Assembly: GCA_029861085.1 (NCBI GenBank)
Contig: JAOUAE010000092.1
Coordinates: 1 to 5,420 of the forward strand
Direction of reading: 5' to 3'
DNA length: 5,420 bases
DNA from: Candidatus Nitrosopumilus sp.
Lineage (GTDB): Archaea > Thermoproteota > Nitrososphaeria > Nitrososphaerales > Nitrosopumilaceae
In this document: positions 5,227-5,420 of the stretch, in pieces
How the letters are laid out: every line of letters begins with the position of its first letter
Position numbering within the stretch: position 1 is the stretch's first letter
Notes under the pieces: model-generated
The model's database searches: none
Told to the model about the DNA's origin: nothing
What the model saw: the letters and a program-made list of their open reading frames with translations, nothing else
Translations under genes and position numbers: made by a program

Positions 5227-5367
5227 CTATGCGTTCTTTCTTCGTGTTACCCAGCCTTTCTTTGCAGCATCAGATTTGGACAATGGTTTCTTTTTTGCTG
5301 TGCTTTTCTTTGCTGTGCTTTTCTTTGCTGTGCTTTTCTTTTTTGTAACTTTTTTAGCTGTAGCCAT
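5227..5367 (-). CDS. Lysine/alanine-rich basic micro-protein (histone H1 tail-like)
   Basis: The 46-residue peptide begins MATAKKVTKK and carries three identical KKSTA units (residues about 10-24). It then has KKKPLSKSDAAKK and ends GWVTRRKNA. About a third of residues are Lys/Arg, with only one Asp and no Glu. Such (K)KSTAKK tails resemble eukaryotic H1 and bacterial histone-like tails and suggest binding of DNA or RNA by charge; this is inference from composition. The GWVTRRKN tail is less repetitive and may be the conserved part. An ATG at 5373 would add two residues (MK). I prefer 5367 because a TTATTAC element (5391-5397) is centred about 27 bases upstream. It ends in a T8 tract and seems monocistronic. 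Confidence 0.7.
   Translation of the reverse strand: MATAKKVTKKKSTAKKSTAKKSTAKKKPLSKSDAAKKGWVTRRKNA
5296..5340. repeat. Three perfect 15-bp tandem repeats inside the basic peptide gene
   Basis: The unit TGCTGTGCTTTTCTT (plus strand) occurs three times head to tail at 5296-5310, 5311-5325 and 5326-5340 without a mismatch. Each encodes one five-residue KKSTA unit on the minus strand. Identity at the DNA level, including third positions, suggests recent duplication by slippage, so copy number may vary between strains. Confidence 0.9.
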
Positions 5368-5420
5368 TTTCATACTAAATAAAAAAGCAGGTAATAACAG
5401 ATAGTAACTAAATTAATTGT

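Noticed and set aside
3756..5420. tRNA, CRISPR array or insertion sequence in the right part
   Set aside because: No cloverleaf-like element, no spaced direct repeats and no transposase fragment or terminal inverted repeats were found by eye. The only tandem repeat is coding.

Overview
The window looks like a piece of an ammonia-oxidising archaeon of the Nitrosopumilus type (Nitrososphaerota/Thaumarchaeota). This rests on a low-GC sequence, no Shine-Dalgarno sites, archaeal TATA boxes centred about 26 bases upstream of start codons (leaderless mRNAs), oligo-T terminators, and a short iron-dependent alcohol dehydrogenase resembling the malonic semialdehyde reductase of Nitrosopumilus maritimus. 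The assignment is inferred from gene content and family knowledge; no search was run.

Left part (1-3755) is metabolic. On the minus strand lie, from right to left, the iron-ADH (1479-2423), an F420-dependent luciferase-like/Mer-like oxidoreductase (277-1377, TTG start) and the beginning of an acidic hypothetical protein that runs off the left edge (1-215). The iron-ADH is divergent from a plus-strand glycerate 2-kinase of the MOFRL family (2475-3755). The two appear to share one TATA element lying at equal distance from both starts. The reductase probably makes 3-hydroxypropionate in the 3-hydroxypropionate/4-hydroxybutyrate carbon-fixation cycle. The kinase would feed glycerate into 2-phosphoglycerate and central metabolism.

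Right part (3756-5420) holds no long ORF that I accept, but it is not empty. Read by eye, it contains a string of very small minus-strand genes. These are a six-cysteine, metallothionein-like peptide (3782-3892), a CxxC/CxxxC zinc-finger peptide with its own hairpin-T terminator (3992-4090), a CxxC/CxxC zinc ribbon (4831-4944), a frameshifted paralogue of that ribbon (5019-5134), and a lysine-rich, histone-H1-tail-like peptide with a perfect 3 x 15-bp repeat (5227-5367). Between them on the plus strand is a broken small membrane-protein gene (4383-4747). Most of these units have their own TATA-like element and T-tract, so each seems to be a separate transcript.

The most interesting content is this micro-gene cluster and the signs of decay in it: one clear frameshift, one multiply disrupted ORF and one ambiguous start near an A6 run. 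These could be real decay or sequence errors.
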